DNA from: Rickettsiales bacterium
GTDB taxonomy: Bacteria; Pseudomonadota; Alphaproteobacteria; Rs-D84
Direction of reading: 5' to 3'
DNA: 12,391 nucleotides
NCBI GenBank assembly: GCA_031278055.1
Contig: JAITLD010000001.1
Location: forward strand, 1-12,391
Both the position numbers and the translations under genes were made by a program. Every line of letters begins with the position of its first letter. Within the stretch, counting starts at the first letter, position 1. Shown here one piece after another: positions 6,292-12,391 of the stretch. The notes below the pieces were generated by a model. That model worked only from the letters and a program-made list of their open reading frames with translations, was not told the DNA's origin and did no database searches.

Positions 6292-7740
6292 ATGTGGGAG
6301 GGAGAAAAAAAATCCGCCGGTAATTTCATGATTCAGGCTCTGCTGGCTCTGGCGTTGGTCGTCATGTTTCTTCCCGTATTCGTCCGAAAAATCGCCGATA
6401 AAAACGCGAACCGCGAAAATATGGCCGTCGTCGCCCAAATCTCGTCGGCATTCGACGCCGCGCGCGCGTTCGTCCGCGAGGAATTTGACAGTTTTCCCGA
6501 CGGAGTCAAAATTTTTTCAGACGACGAATTTGTCGAAAAATTAGAGCCGTTCGGATTGCCGCTCGGCTTTGTTCCGCGAACGCCGCTTAATCAAAATATT
6601 TCCCTAATAGTCAGCAAAAAAGGTCAAAATATATTTTCGGTCCTGGATATAAGCGGCGGGCATTTAAGCGAAATGCGCCGCGCCGAAATACTGGCACGCA
6701 TAGGATTCTGGGGCGCGGCGGTGGACGAAGATGGAACTGTCAGGGGCGCGACGGGGGGATGGGAACTTTCAGATCCGCCGAATAATGTGGCTTTAAGCCA
6801 GTATAGCATTCTAGTGCGCGTGCCGGAAGACGAGGAATTTTCCGAACTGATTATGCGGCAAGCGAAAGACCCGTCGAAAAATATTTTTCATACCGACCTG
6901 AAAATGGACGGCAACAACATATCGGCCGTCAGGGCTCTTTCCGCAAATACCGGAAAAATAAAAAATGTCGGCGCGAATGACTTCGTGTTGTCCGGAATAG
7001 AAACCGACAGGAAAAACAAAAATGAAATCGGCGGCATGCGCGCGGGAAAAATTTGGTTTTCGGCGCGCGACGGAAACCCGCTGACAATCATGCGAAGCGA
7101 CCTTAAAACTGGGCAATTCTTCGCGTCCAGCATTGCGAATTACGGCGAGACGCCCTCTCTCGCCGCGGGACTTGTCACAATCCGCGATTTTAATATGACA
7201 GCCGGTCGGACCGGCTTCACGGGGCCGAGCGAATGGAACATCAACGCGTCCGCGAATTTCACAAACATGACTCTGAGCGTTGAAAAATTAAGCATATCGT
7301 CATACCTCGATACCAGCCGGGGACAAGACGTATTTTTGAACGCGGACGACCCGAATCAATTGGAATATCAATCGGGAAGCGGAATTCGGGCCGATGTGAT
7401 GAAAACGGACAATATTGTTTTGCGCGACCAAATTTCGAGCGACCTTTTGGCAGGCGGAACCGGCGGAACGATGATTGAAATCCGACCCGCGGCCACCAGC
7501 CTGCTTCCGGACGCGATTCTCGTCGGAATAAACAACGACAGCCTCGTCATTCCGTTATCGGCGTCCGATAATTTGGGAAAAACGGAATCCTGCAAAAATA
7601 TTATCTCGCGTTTCGGCGGCAGGTATAATTCGGCGTCGCTGGCCGATAACATCATATGCCAATTCGTTTTATACAACAGAATCGAACGCAGAATCGAAAT
7701 AAAAAAATGCCTGATGAACGGGGGCGCGAAATGCTTGTAA
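6292..7740 (+). CDS. PilV/shufflon-type minor pilin-like protein 1
   Basis: The product has 482 residues from ATG 6292. A short charged leader ending S-A-G10 is followed by NFMIQALLALALVVMFLPVF, which fits a type IV prepilin. The site after Gly10 is the likely prepilin peptidase cut, but position +5 is Gln where Glu is usual. Residues about 35-200 resemble the constant N-terminal part of PilV tip proteins of conjugative type IV pili, including a G-G-W segment and a DLKMDG motif at Asp202 followed by N-N-I-S-A. The rest is Ser/Asn/Gly-rich with a beta-strand pattern. Four cysteines cluster near the C-terminus (ESC, IIC, KKC, AKC). A longer in-frame start at 6214 would overlap the HAD gene and bury the prepilin leader, so I prefer 6292. 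It is the first gene of three overlapping paralogues. The PilV relation is inferred from motifs. Confidence 0.78.
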   Translation: MWEGEKKSAGNFMIQALLALALVVMFLPVFVRKIADKNANRENMAVVAQISSAFDAARAFVREEFDSFPDGVKIFSDDEFVEKLEPFGLPLGFVPRTPLNQNISLIVSKKGQNIFSVLDISGGHLSEMRRAEILARIGFWGAAVDEDGTVRGATGGWELSDPPNNVALSQYSILVRVPEDEEFSELIMRQAKDPSKNIFHTDLKMDGNNISAVRALSANTGKIKNVGANDFVLSGIETDRKNKNEIGGMRAGKIWFSARDGNPLTIMRSDLKTGQFFASSIANYGETPSLAAGLVTIRDFNMTAGRTGFTGPSEWNINASANFTNMTLSVEKLSISSYLDTSRGQDVFLNADDPNQLEYQSGSGIRADVMKTDNIVLRDQISSDLLAGGTGGTMIEIRPAATSLLPDAILVGINNDSLVIPLSASDNLGKTESCKNIISRFGGRYNSASLADNIICQFVLYNRIERRIEIKKCLMNGGAKCL

Positions 7741-8876
7741 AGAACCGCGTCGGCGAGTCGCGCGGCGCCTCTATTCTAGAAATGTTATTCGCAATCGCGA
7801 TTGTCGCGCTGGCCATGCCTTTCGCATACAGGCAGATTTCGGATGTCGGACACAATATGAAAATGATGTCGGTTGCCGGAAAATTGATTGCCGACGCGGA
7901 CTCGATTAAAAATTATATCCGCCTGCACGCCAATGAAATACCGCCGAACGAAGTAATAGAGGCACAAACCGACGAAGAGGATAAAAAAATATTCATGATG
8001 AAATCATCTGATGGAATCGCGGCATACGTATTAATCAATACATACAACTCGGACATTTTATCAGCGAATAAAATTGCGAATTTAATCGGACCGGACGCGG
8101 GCGTGGCCGAAGATGGCGGCATGGCATACAGCGCGGCGGGAAATTGGGCGGTTTCGATAGAGGGCGCCGCGGCGGGCGACATAGTTTACAGAATCGGTCC
8201 CGAGAAACTGAACGACGACACGGAAAAATACCTGCATAGAACCGTTTTATCCGAAGGCGAATTGTCGACAATGAAGCGCGATCTGTCGATGGGAAACCGA
8301 TCAATTGCAAATGCGGATGTGATTGCCGCGCAGAAATTGACATCGATGGATTTGGACGCGTACCTTGCGCGGGCTTTGATGATTTCGGCAAATTCGCTTT
8401 ACTTCACAAACGGATTGAACTTGAATCCCGGCCAGTCCCGCATTCCAAGCATTCGGGCGAACGGCGACGTTATAGGATTTAGAAACTTTTGGACTGACAG
8501 TTTTTCCAGCCCGTCCGGCGCCATGACAACAGACCGCGCGTCAATCGCGAAGAAACTGACCGTATCGAAAAAGTTCGAGGTCAAGTCGCCTTATTCGCGA
8601 ACTGTGTCCGGATTCGCGGGCGTATCGGCCGGAAACGTAAAGACAGCCTATCTTGACACGACGAATCTGACTTTTATGCCGGGATTCGGATTGACGGTTT
8701 CAAGCGAGCTTTTGTATTCGTCGACGCCGCCGATAAAACTTGGGTCTTGGACATTTCCAAATTCAGGCGGCGCGGGCCCGAAATTCAATTCCTTAAAATT
8801 GCAAAACCTTGGAAACAAAAATCTCGCGACCGGAATTCCGGATTTTTCCAAAATATTAAAGGAAGGATGGCAATGA
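7731..8876 (+). CDS. PilV/shufflon-type minor pilin-like protein 2
   Basis: The product has 381 residues from ATG 7731, which overlaps the end of the preceding gene by 10 nt. A GGGGG lies just upstream, suggesting translational coupling. The leader ends R-G12 and is followed by ASILEMLFAIAIVALAMPF, with Glu at +5 as in classical type IV prepilins. This is the best pilin N-terminus of the three. Middle features match PilV-type proteins: an A-A-G-N-W segment near residue 139, then YLHRTVLSEGEL and a DLSMGNRSI motif at Asp184. The C-terminal 180 residues are Ser/Asn/Gly-rich with alternating hydrophobic residues and no cysteine. It should be inserted in the inner membrane, processed, and assembled as a minor or tip subunit. 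An upstream start at 7707 is possible but lengthens the leader. PilV homology is inferred from motif order. Confidence 0.8.
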   Translation: MLVKNRVGESRGASILEMLFAIAIVALAMPFAYRQISDVGHNMKMMSVAGKLIADADSIKNYIRLHANEIPPNEVIEAQTDEEDKKIFMMKSSDGIAAYVLINTYNSDILSANKIANLIGPDAGVAEDGGMAYSAAGNWAVSIEGAAAGDIVYRIGPEKLNDDTEKYLHRTVLSEGELSTMKRDLSMGNRSIANADVIAAQKLTSMDLDAYLARALMISANSLYFTNGLNLNPGQSRIPSIRANGDVIGFRNFWTDSFSSPSGAMTTDRASIAKKLTVSKKFEVKSPYSRTVSGFAGVSAGNVKTAYLDTTNLTFMPGFGLTVSSELLYSSTPPIKLGSWTFPNSGGAGPKFNSLKLQNLGNKNLATGIPDFSKILKEGWQ

Positions 8877-10186
8877 AAGATTTGGCGGGAAAAAGTTTTC
8901 GGGAAATCGATCAGCGCGGCGGCGGCCTGCTTGAACTCTTGCTCGCGCTGGCTGTGTTCATGTCGCTGTTGCCATTCATTTATAATTTCGCGGCCAAAAG
9001 AATGGAACAGGCCGAAAATACCGCAATCGTCCGGAAAATAGAAATAGTCCGCGAATCATTGGAAAAATACGTCGAGGATAACAGGCAGAAATTTCTCGCG
9101 CCCGTATCCAAAAATGTGACGCGGGTGAATATTAATGAATTGAATTTGCCGAAAAATGAGGAAATAAAAAATGCGCGAATACAATTGCGCGTTGTAAAAT
9201 CCAAGGATTCGGCGGGCCGCGCATTCGTCCAGGGAATCGTGATTTTTGATTCTCCGGAATTGACGCCCCTCAGAACGCGGCAAATCGCGCAGGCTGCGGG
9301 TGAAAACTCGGGCTTTGCGGATGGAAATATGCTTTACGGCTCGTTCGGAACGTGGCGGACTTTAATTACCGGAATCGACGCGGCGGCGGGCAGCCATTCA
9401 ATATTGTCTGGCACGCGCCCCCTTCGTAGCGGCGGCGACTATCTGCGACGATTGCCGTCCGACAACGACCTGGACGCAACAATGCAGTCCGATTTAGATA
9501 TGGGCGGACACGGAATCGAAAACGCGAAAAACATAACGGCGTCAAGGGCCAGGTTTCTCGAAGCCTTGGAAGCAGATACTATCGAGGCCTCAAAAATGTC
9601 CGTGTCGAACAGATTGGATTGGGCGGCGCCGCTCGAAGTGTTTGGCGAGGCGACGGTGATGGGACCGATAACCGCGGACAGTCGCTCGATAGACGCATCG
9701 GCCATATCGGTATCGGGCCGATCCCAGTTTCGGTCAGTCACGGCCGACGAACTGAAAGCTGAAAATCTGTATCTGTCGGGATTTTCCGTCGCGCCCGCCG
9801 TCGGAACGCCGGCCGTGCTTTCAATCTCCGGTTCGCTGGACATGGTGAAAGGTCATGTGAAAGCGATCGATACTTTCGTCGAATTTTCCGGATCGGTCGC
9901 GCCAAAACTAATCGTGTCGGGCAGAATCGAAGATTCGTCCAATTCCTCGTTCTATTGGAATCTGTCGGGCGGGGACGCGGCGCTCGGCGACATGCAGTTG
10001 TCGAATCTGAATCAAATTATCAAGCAGGTTTATTTGAGCGAAAGAACTGGAAAAACGGAAACGGAATATTTGATGGGAAACGTGATAATGAACAGCAATT
10101 CTACAGTATCCGATTATATCCGCGCGCTGGAACAAGTTAAAAGGGTTGTCGAGAACAAATATCTCGAAATCAAAGATTTCTTATAG
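8873..10186 (+). CDS. PilV/shufflon-type minor pilin-like protein 3
   Basis: The product has 437 residues from ATG 8873, overlapping the previous stop as ATGA, with GGAAGG 6 nt upstream. An ATG at 8867 is also in frame. The leader ends R-G16 and is followed by GGLLELLLALAVFMSLLPFIY, which puts Glu at +5 if cleavage follows Gly16. The middle again shows a G-T-W segment, DYLRRLPSDNDLDATM and the DLDMGGHGIENAKNI motif at Asp207, closest to the PilV pattern. Residues about 215-340 have a regular run of short strands (ITASRA, TIEASKMSV, ITADSRSIDASAISV) suggestive of a fibre or beta-solenoid. The last 60 residues look helical or coiled-coil. There are no cysteines. The shared N-terminal half and unrelated C-terminal halves of the three proteins suggest one common anchor with different exposed ends. 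Confidence 0.8.
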   Translation: MKDLAGKSFREIDQRGGGLLELLLALAVFMSLLPFIYNFAAKRMEQAENTAIVRKIEIVRESLEKYVEDNRQKFLAPVSKNVTRVNINELNLPKNEEIKNARIQLRVVKSKDSAGRAFVQGIVIFDSPELTPLRTRQIAQAAGENSGFADGNMLYGSFGTWRTLITGIDAAAGSHSILSGTRPLRSGGDYLRRLPSDNDLDATMQSDLDMGGHGIENAKNITASRARFLEALEADTIEASKMSVSNRLDWAAPLEVFGEATVMGPITADSRSIDASAISVSGRSQFRSVTADELKAENLYLSGFSVAPAVGTPAVLSISGSLDMVKGHVKAIDTFVEFSGSVAPKLIVSGRIEDSSNSSFYWNLSGGDAALGDMQLSNLNQIIKQVYLSERTGKTETEYLMGNVIMNSNSTVSDYIRALEQVKRVVENKYLEIKDFL

Positions 10187-10187
10187 G

Positions 10188-10215
10188 TTGAAATTGGAAA
10201 AATAACGGCTAGAAT
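10188..10215 (+). promoter_or_regulatory. Promoter of the zinc-ribbon gene (leaderless)
   Basis: TTGAAA (10188-10193, 5/6), 16 bp, TAGAAT (10210-10215, 5/6). The ATG at 10223 starts 7 nt after the -10, the same distance as at the HAD and PilV-like genes, and no ribosome site precedes it. This is the strongest of the three leaderless candidates. Confidence 0.6.
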
Positions 10216-10222
10216 TAAAATT

Positions 10223-10702
10223 ATGAAAACCGTCTGCGCGTTTTGCAAAACAGAGTTTAATACCTCGTCCAACGGGGCTGGGCGCTGCCCTGTTTGCGGC
10301 CACAGAACGCCGCCTGTCCGCGCAAAGCCGGAAACGCCGAAACTCTTTATCGCGGTCGCGCTTTTTCTGGCGGCGAGCATATTCGCGGTTGTCACCATCA
10401 ACCTGTTCAACAGAAATCAAAAGAAAGAACTTTTAACTGTCTTGATTACAAATGTCGGATTTGACGATAAAGGGTATATTGTTAAGGGAAATATACGAAA
10501 CTATTCCGAGACGACGTATTCGATTCCGGATTTGGTATTCATGCTGAAATCAGATTCCGGCACAGTTTTGAATCAAGTCGTGCAATTGCCGCCAAGCGGA
10601 TTGATAGAACCGATGTCGGACATGGAGTTTATAAAAAAAATCAGTCCCATTGTTCCGGGCGCGAAGAAAATATCCGTCCACTTTGCCGAAGAGGAAAACT
10701 GA
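10223..10702 (+). CDS. Zinc-ribbon membrane protein with DUF3426-like C-terminal domain
   Basis: The product has 159 residues in three parts. Residues 5-25 hold C5-x2-C8 and C22-x2-C25, a zinc-ribbon pattern on the cytoplasmic side. Residues 41-62 form one hydrophobic membrane segment. Residues about 70-156 are a beta-rich domain with the pattern G-x-I-x-N-x-S near YIVKGNIRNYSETTY, then IPDL and a late F-I-K-K stretch, as in the DUF3426 or FxLYD-type domains that follow such ribbons in proteobacteria. A single-pass inner-membrane protein with a periplasmic beta domain is the inference; its biochemical role is unknown. It starts 36 bp after the third PilV-like gene from its own promoter, and the next gene follows its stop without a gap. 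No other in-frame start would keep the first CxxC. Confidence 0.82.
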   Translation: MKTVCAFCKTEFNTSSNGAGRCPVCGHRTPPVRAKPETPKLFIAVALFLAASIFAVVTINLFNRNQKKELLTVLITNVGFDDKGYIVKGNIRNYSETTYSIPDLVFMLKSDSGTVLNQVVQLPPSGLIEPMSDMEFIKKISPIVPGAKKISVHFAEEEN

Positions 10703-11278
10703 ATGAAAAAAATATTTGTTTTGTTATTTTGCCTGTTTTTCGCGCAATTGCATGCCGACAGCGATATAGTTATCGACGTGTCGAAACAAGGGGATTATAT
10801 CGTGATAGGAAAAGATTCCCCGTCTGGCGCCGCGCGCGGGACAAAAATGCCCGTTGATTACGACAATAATAAAGATGCGGAAAATCCGGCGACGTTCCGC
10901 GCCAATATTCAGTCGACCAGCACGGACTGGGAGGCGATATCCGGCCTGCGTCTGTCGGAATATAAAATCACGTTCTCTGGAAACAAAGCCGTTGGAAAAA
11001 CCGGATGGGAAATGTATTTCTTGGACGAGTTTCCGTGCTATGGATACGGCCAGTATGTTAGAACATGGATTGGAGCGAATGACAAAAATGGGCTCGTGCG
11101 CGCCAATTGCCTGAAACAGCCGAAAGAAATTAAACTCGCATACAGGGTTGCGAAAAAAAACGACCCGCAGGGGCGCACGACGGGAATATTAAAATGCAGG
11201 GTTGAAAAAAATCTGTCCATCGACCTGTCCAAATGCGACAAACAGGACTGGTCGGATTGGGCAAAAGACAGTAATTAA
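10703..11278 (+). CDS. Small exported protein of unknown function
   Basis: The product has 191 residues. The N-terminus (MKKIFVLLFCLFFAQLHA, then DS) is a Sec signal peptide, so the mature 173 residues act in the periplasm or outside. The mature part has four cysteines (FPC, RANC, ILKC, LSKC), enough for two disulfides, and a mixed strand pattern with many aromatic residues (GWEMYF, YGYGQY, RTWIGA). I do not recognise the family. The ATG directly follows the stop of the zinc-ribbon gene, and GAGGA lies about 7 nt upstream, so the two genes form one transcript and are probably coupled. Its stop codon lies inside the second copy of the AT-rich palindrome. The context suggests an envelope role, but nothing more specific can be supported. 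Confidence 0.82.
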   Translation: MKKIFVLLFCLFFAQLHADSDIVIDVSKQGDYIVIGKDSPSGAARGTKMPVDYDNNKDAENPATFRANIQSTSTDWEAISGLRLSEYKITFSGNKAVGKTGWEMYFLDEFPCYGYGQYVRTWIGANDKNGLVRANCLKQPKEIKLAYRVAKKNDPQGRTTGILKCRVEKNLSIDLSKCDKQDWSDWAKDSN

Positions 11279-11300
11279 TTATCAATTGATAATTAATAAT
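11274..11300. repeat. AT-rich palindromic repeat, copy 2
   Basis: All 27 bases match 5621-5647. The perfect palindrome here is 24 bp (11274-11297, centre 11285/11286), shorter than the 32 bp of copy 1. It contains the stop codon of the 191-residue gene (11276-11278) and ends 11 bp before the pseudouridine synthase start. Being AT-only around the centre, it is a poor intrinsic terminator. Confidence 0.85.
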
Positions 11301-11311
11301 GTAAATTAGAT

Positions 11312-12259
11312 ATGCGGCAGACATTCGCAATTTCGGAAAATGACGCGGGCATTCGCGTTGATAAATTTTTGGCCGGACAAATTCCGAATTTTTCGCGCGG
11401 CGAAATTCAAAAAATGCAAAAGAATTTCGATAATTCGCGCAAATTAAAAACCGGAGATGTTGTTGAGATTGAAATTCCAGAACTGACAACAGATAGAGAG
11501 CCATCGGCGGAAAAAAATGACAAATTGCCGGCCGATAGTTCCAAATTATCAATTATCTTTGAGGACGACGACATCATCGCGATAGACAAGCCGCGCGGAA
11601 TGGTGATGTATCCGGCCGCAGGAAACAAAACCGGAACGCTGACGCAGGAATTGCAAAAATATTGCGTGCTGTCAAAACTCGGCGGAGACATTCGGCCCGG
11701 AGTAGTGCATAGAATAGACAAAAATACCAGCGGCGTTGTGGTGCTGGCAAAAACGGATATCGCGTTCCGCGCGCTCGTGAAAACATTTTCCGAACATAAA
11801 TTAATTCGGAAATACATCGCGTTCGTCTGGGGCGTGCCGACATGGACGACGGCGGAAATCGAGGGAAATATCGCGCGCAATAGCCGCAATAGAAAAAAAA
11901 TGAGCATGGTGAAATCGGGGGGCAGAATCGCGAAAACATCAGCCGAAGTAATAAATGTATGGACCCGCGCGGGTGTTTCGGAATTGCGCTGCACATTATT
12001 TACAGGGCGAACGCATCAAATCAGGGTCCATCTGTCCGCGCACGGAATGGGGGTCTTGACGGACCCGCTATACGGACGCGGCAAGGAAAGCAAAATTAAG
12101 CCGGGCCCATTATTGTATTTTTTGCGCGGTCATACCGGCCAATGCCTGCATGCGGAAACTTTGGAATTAAATCATCCTATAACCGGAACGCCGTTGAAAT
12201 TTCGCGCCCCTCTTCCAGATGATTTGAAAGAATTAAAAGAAACATTGGACAATTACTGA
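11312..12259 (+). CDS. RluA/RluD-family rRNA pseudouridine synthase with shortened S4 domain
   Basis: The product has 315 residues and is a cytosolic enzyme that isomerises specific uridines in 23S rRNA. An N-terminal S4-like segment (residues about 12-55) is followed by the catalytic domain. The catalytic motif H133-R-I-D136-K-N-T-S-G contains the nucleophile Asp136. The RKYIA segment (166-170), the late motif GRTHQIRVHL (232-241) and HAETLELNHP (280-289) are also as in the family. PGVVHRIDK resembles RluD more than RluC, but site specificity cannot be read from the sequence, so I give no symbol. The S4 segment runs SRGEIQKMQK and then straight to KLKTGDVVEI, lacking about 10-12 residues that normally carry the V-x-V-N-G turn. 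No clear ribosome site precedes the ATG; the palindrome ends 11 bp upstream. Weak -10-like AATAAT lies within it. Confidence 0.9.
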   Translation: MRQTFAISENDAGIRVDKFLAGQIPNFSRGEIQKMQKNFDNSRKLKTGDVVEIEIPELTTDREPSAEKNDKLPADSSKLSIIFEDDDIIAIDKPRGMVMYPAAGNKTGTLTQELQKYCVLSKLGGDIRPGVVHRIDKNTSGVVVLAKTDIAFRALVKTFSEHKLIRKYIAFVWGVPTWTTAEIEGNIARNSRNRKKMSMVKSGGRIAKTSAEVINVWTRAGVSELRCTLFTGRTHQIRVHLSAHGMGVLTDPLYGRGKESKIKPGPLLYFLRGHTGQCLHAETLELNHPITGTPLKFRAPLPDDLKELKETLDNY

Positions 12260-12275
12260 AACAAGACAAGAGAGT

Positions 12276-12391
12276 TCAGAGTTTTTTGTCATTCCTGTAA
12301 AAGTCAACAATTTCGTAGACAGAATTTATCGACAAGGACGGGATAGCTTTTTCTAAGTGTTTTAACAGGAAAAAGTTAGATTTGTGCCTGT
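12276..12391 (-). CDS. Possible C-terminal fragment of a convergent gene
   Basis: On the minus strand one frame is open from the right edge to a TGA at 12276-12278, about 37 codons. The translation (for example NFFLLKHLEKAIPSLSINSV, then a segment ending FYRNDKKL) has the hydrophobic and charged pattern of a real protein end. The other two minus frames are closed early. If real, the gene converges on the pseudouridine synthase with a 16-bp gap. At this length an open frame by chance is possible, and I recognise no family. Confidence 0.4.
   Translation of the reverse strand, partial: RHKSNFFLLKHLEKAIPSLSINSVYEIVDFYRNDKKL

Noticed and set aside
6292..10186. A switching shufflon (invertible C-terminal cassettes)
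   Set aside because: I found no inverted repeats of the sfx type at the junctions between constant and variable parts, and no tyrosine recombinase gene in the window.
11544..11557. AATTATCAATTATC inside the pseudouridine synthase, resembling half of the palindrome
   Set aside because: Only 11 bases match the palindrome and the other arm is missing. In AT-rich DNA this can occur by chance.
11407..11994. A 195-codon minus-strand frame opposite the pseudouridine synthase
   Set aside because: The plus-strand frame has all family motifs. The antisense product is Ser/Pro/Phe-rich without recognisable features.
12260..12300. A terminator after the pseudouridine synthase
   Set aside because: There is a T-run (12282-12287) but no convincing stem before it; GACAA/TTGTC is short and has a long loop.

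Overview
The window looks like chromosome of a Gram-negative proteobacterium, most likely an uncultured alphaproteobacterium. The clues are Sec signal peptides, an OmpA-like periplasmic protein, type IV prepilin-like proteins, a zinc-ribbon plus DUF3426-like membrane protein and an RluA/RluD-family pseudouridine synthase. The taxonomic guess is inference: there is no rRNA or other marker gene. I see no tRNA, rRNA, CRISPR array or insertion sequence.

Left part, minus strand (1-5552). Three genes encode exported proteins. Two are tandem paralogues: a partial gene running off the left edge (1-1889) and a complete 735-residue gene (2034-4241). Both have a signal peptide, a long basic Ser/Arg/Ala-rich N-terminal region, and then an identically spaced cysteine module (C-x6-C-x4-C-x9-C-x-C-x-G-R) at almost the same residue number. 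The complete one ends in three C-x5-W-x6-C repeats. Each has its own extended -10 promoter, and a GC-rich hairpin separates them. The third gene (4383-5552) encodes an exported protein with an OmpA-like C-terminal domain.

Centre and right, plus strand (5669-12259). A HAD-superfamily phosphatase is followed by three tightly overlapping genes whose products resemble PilV/shufflon-type minor pilins. Each has a prepilin-like N-terminus and a central D-L-x-M motif. Next come a zinc-ribbon/DUF3426-like membrane protein, a small exported protein of unknown function, and a large-subunit-type pseudouridine synthase with a shortened S4 domain. A fragment of a convergent gene may lie at the right edge.

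Intergenic signals. A 27-bp sequence built on a perfect AT-rich palindrome occurs identically twice, each time just upstream of a plus-strand start codon (HAD gene, pseudouridine synthase gene). Three plus-strand genes have a -35/-10 pair whose -10 box ends exactly 7 nt before the ATG, which predicts leaderless mRNAs. The exported minus-strand proteins instead have short leaders with Shine-Dalgarno sequences.

Taken together, the locus looks like a cell-surface module: a set of PilV-like pilus components facing a set of secreted Cys-rich proteins and an OmpA-like envelope protein. No pilus ATPase, platform protein, prepilin peptidase or shufflon recombinase is present, so the functional link is inference from proximity.
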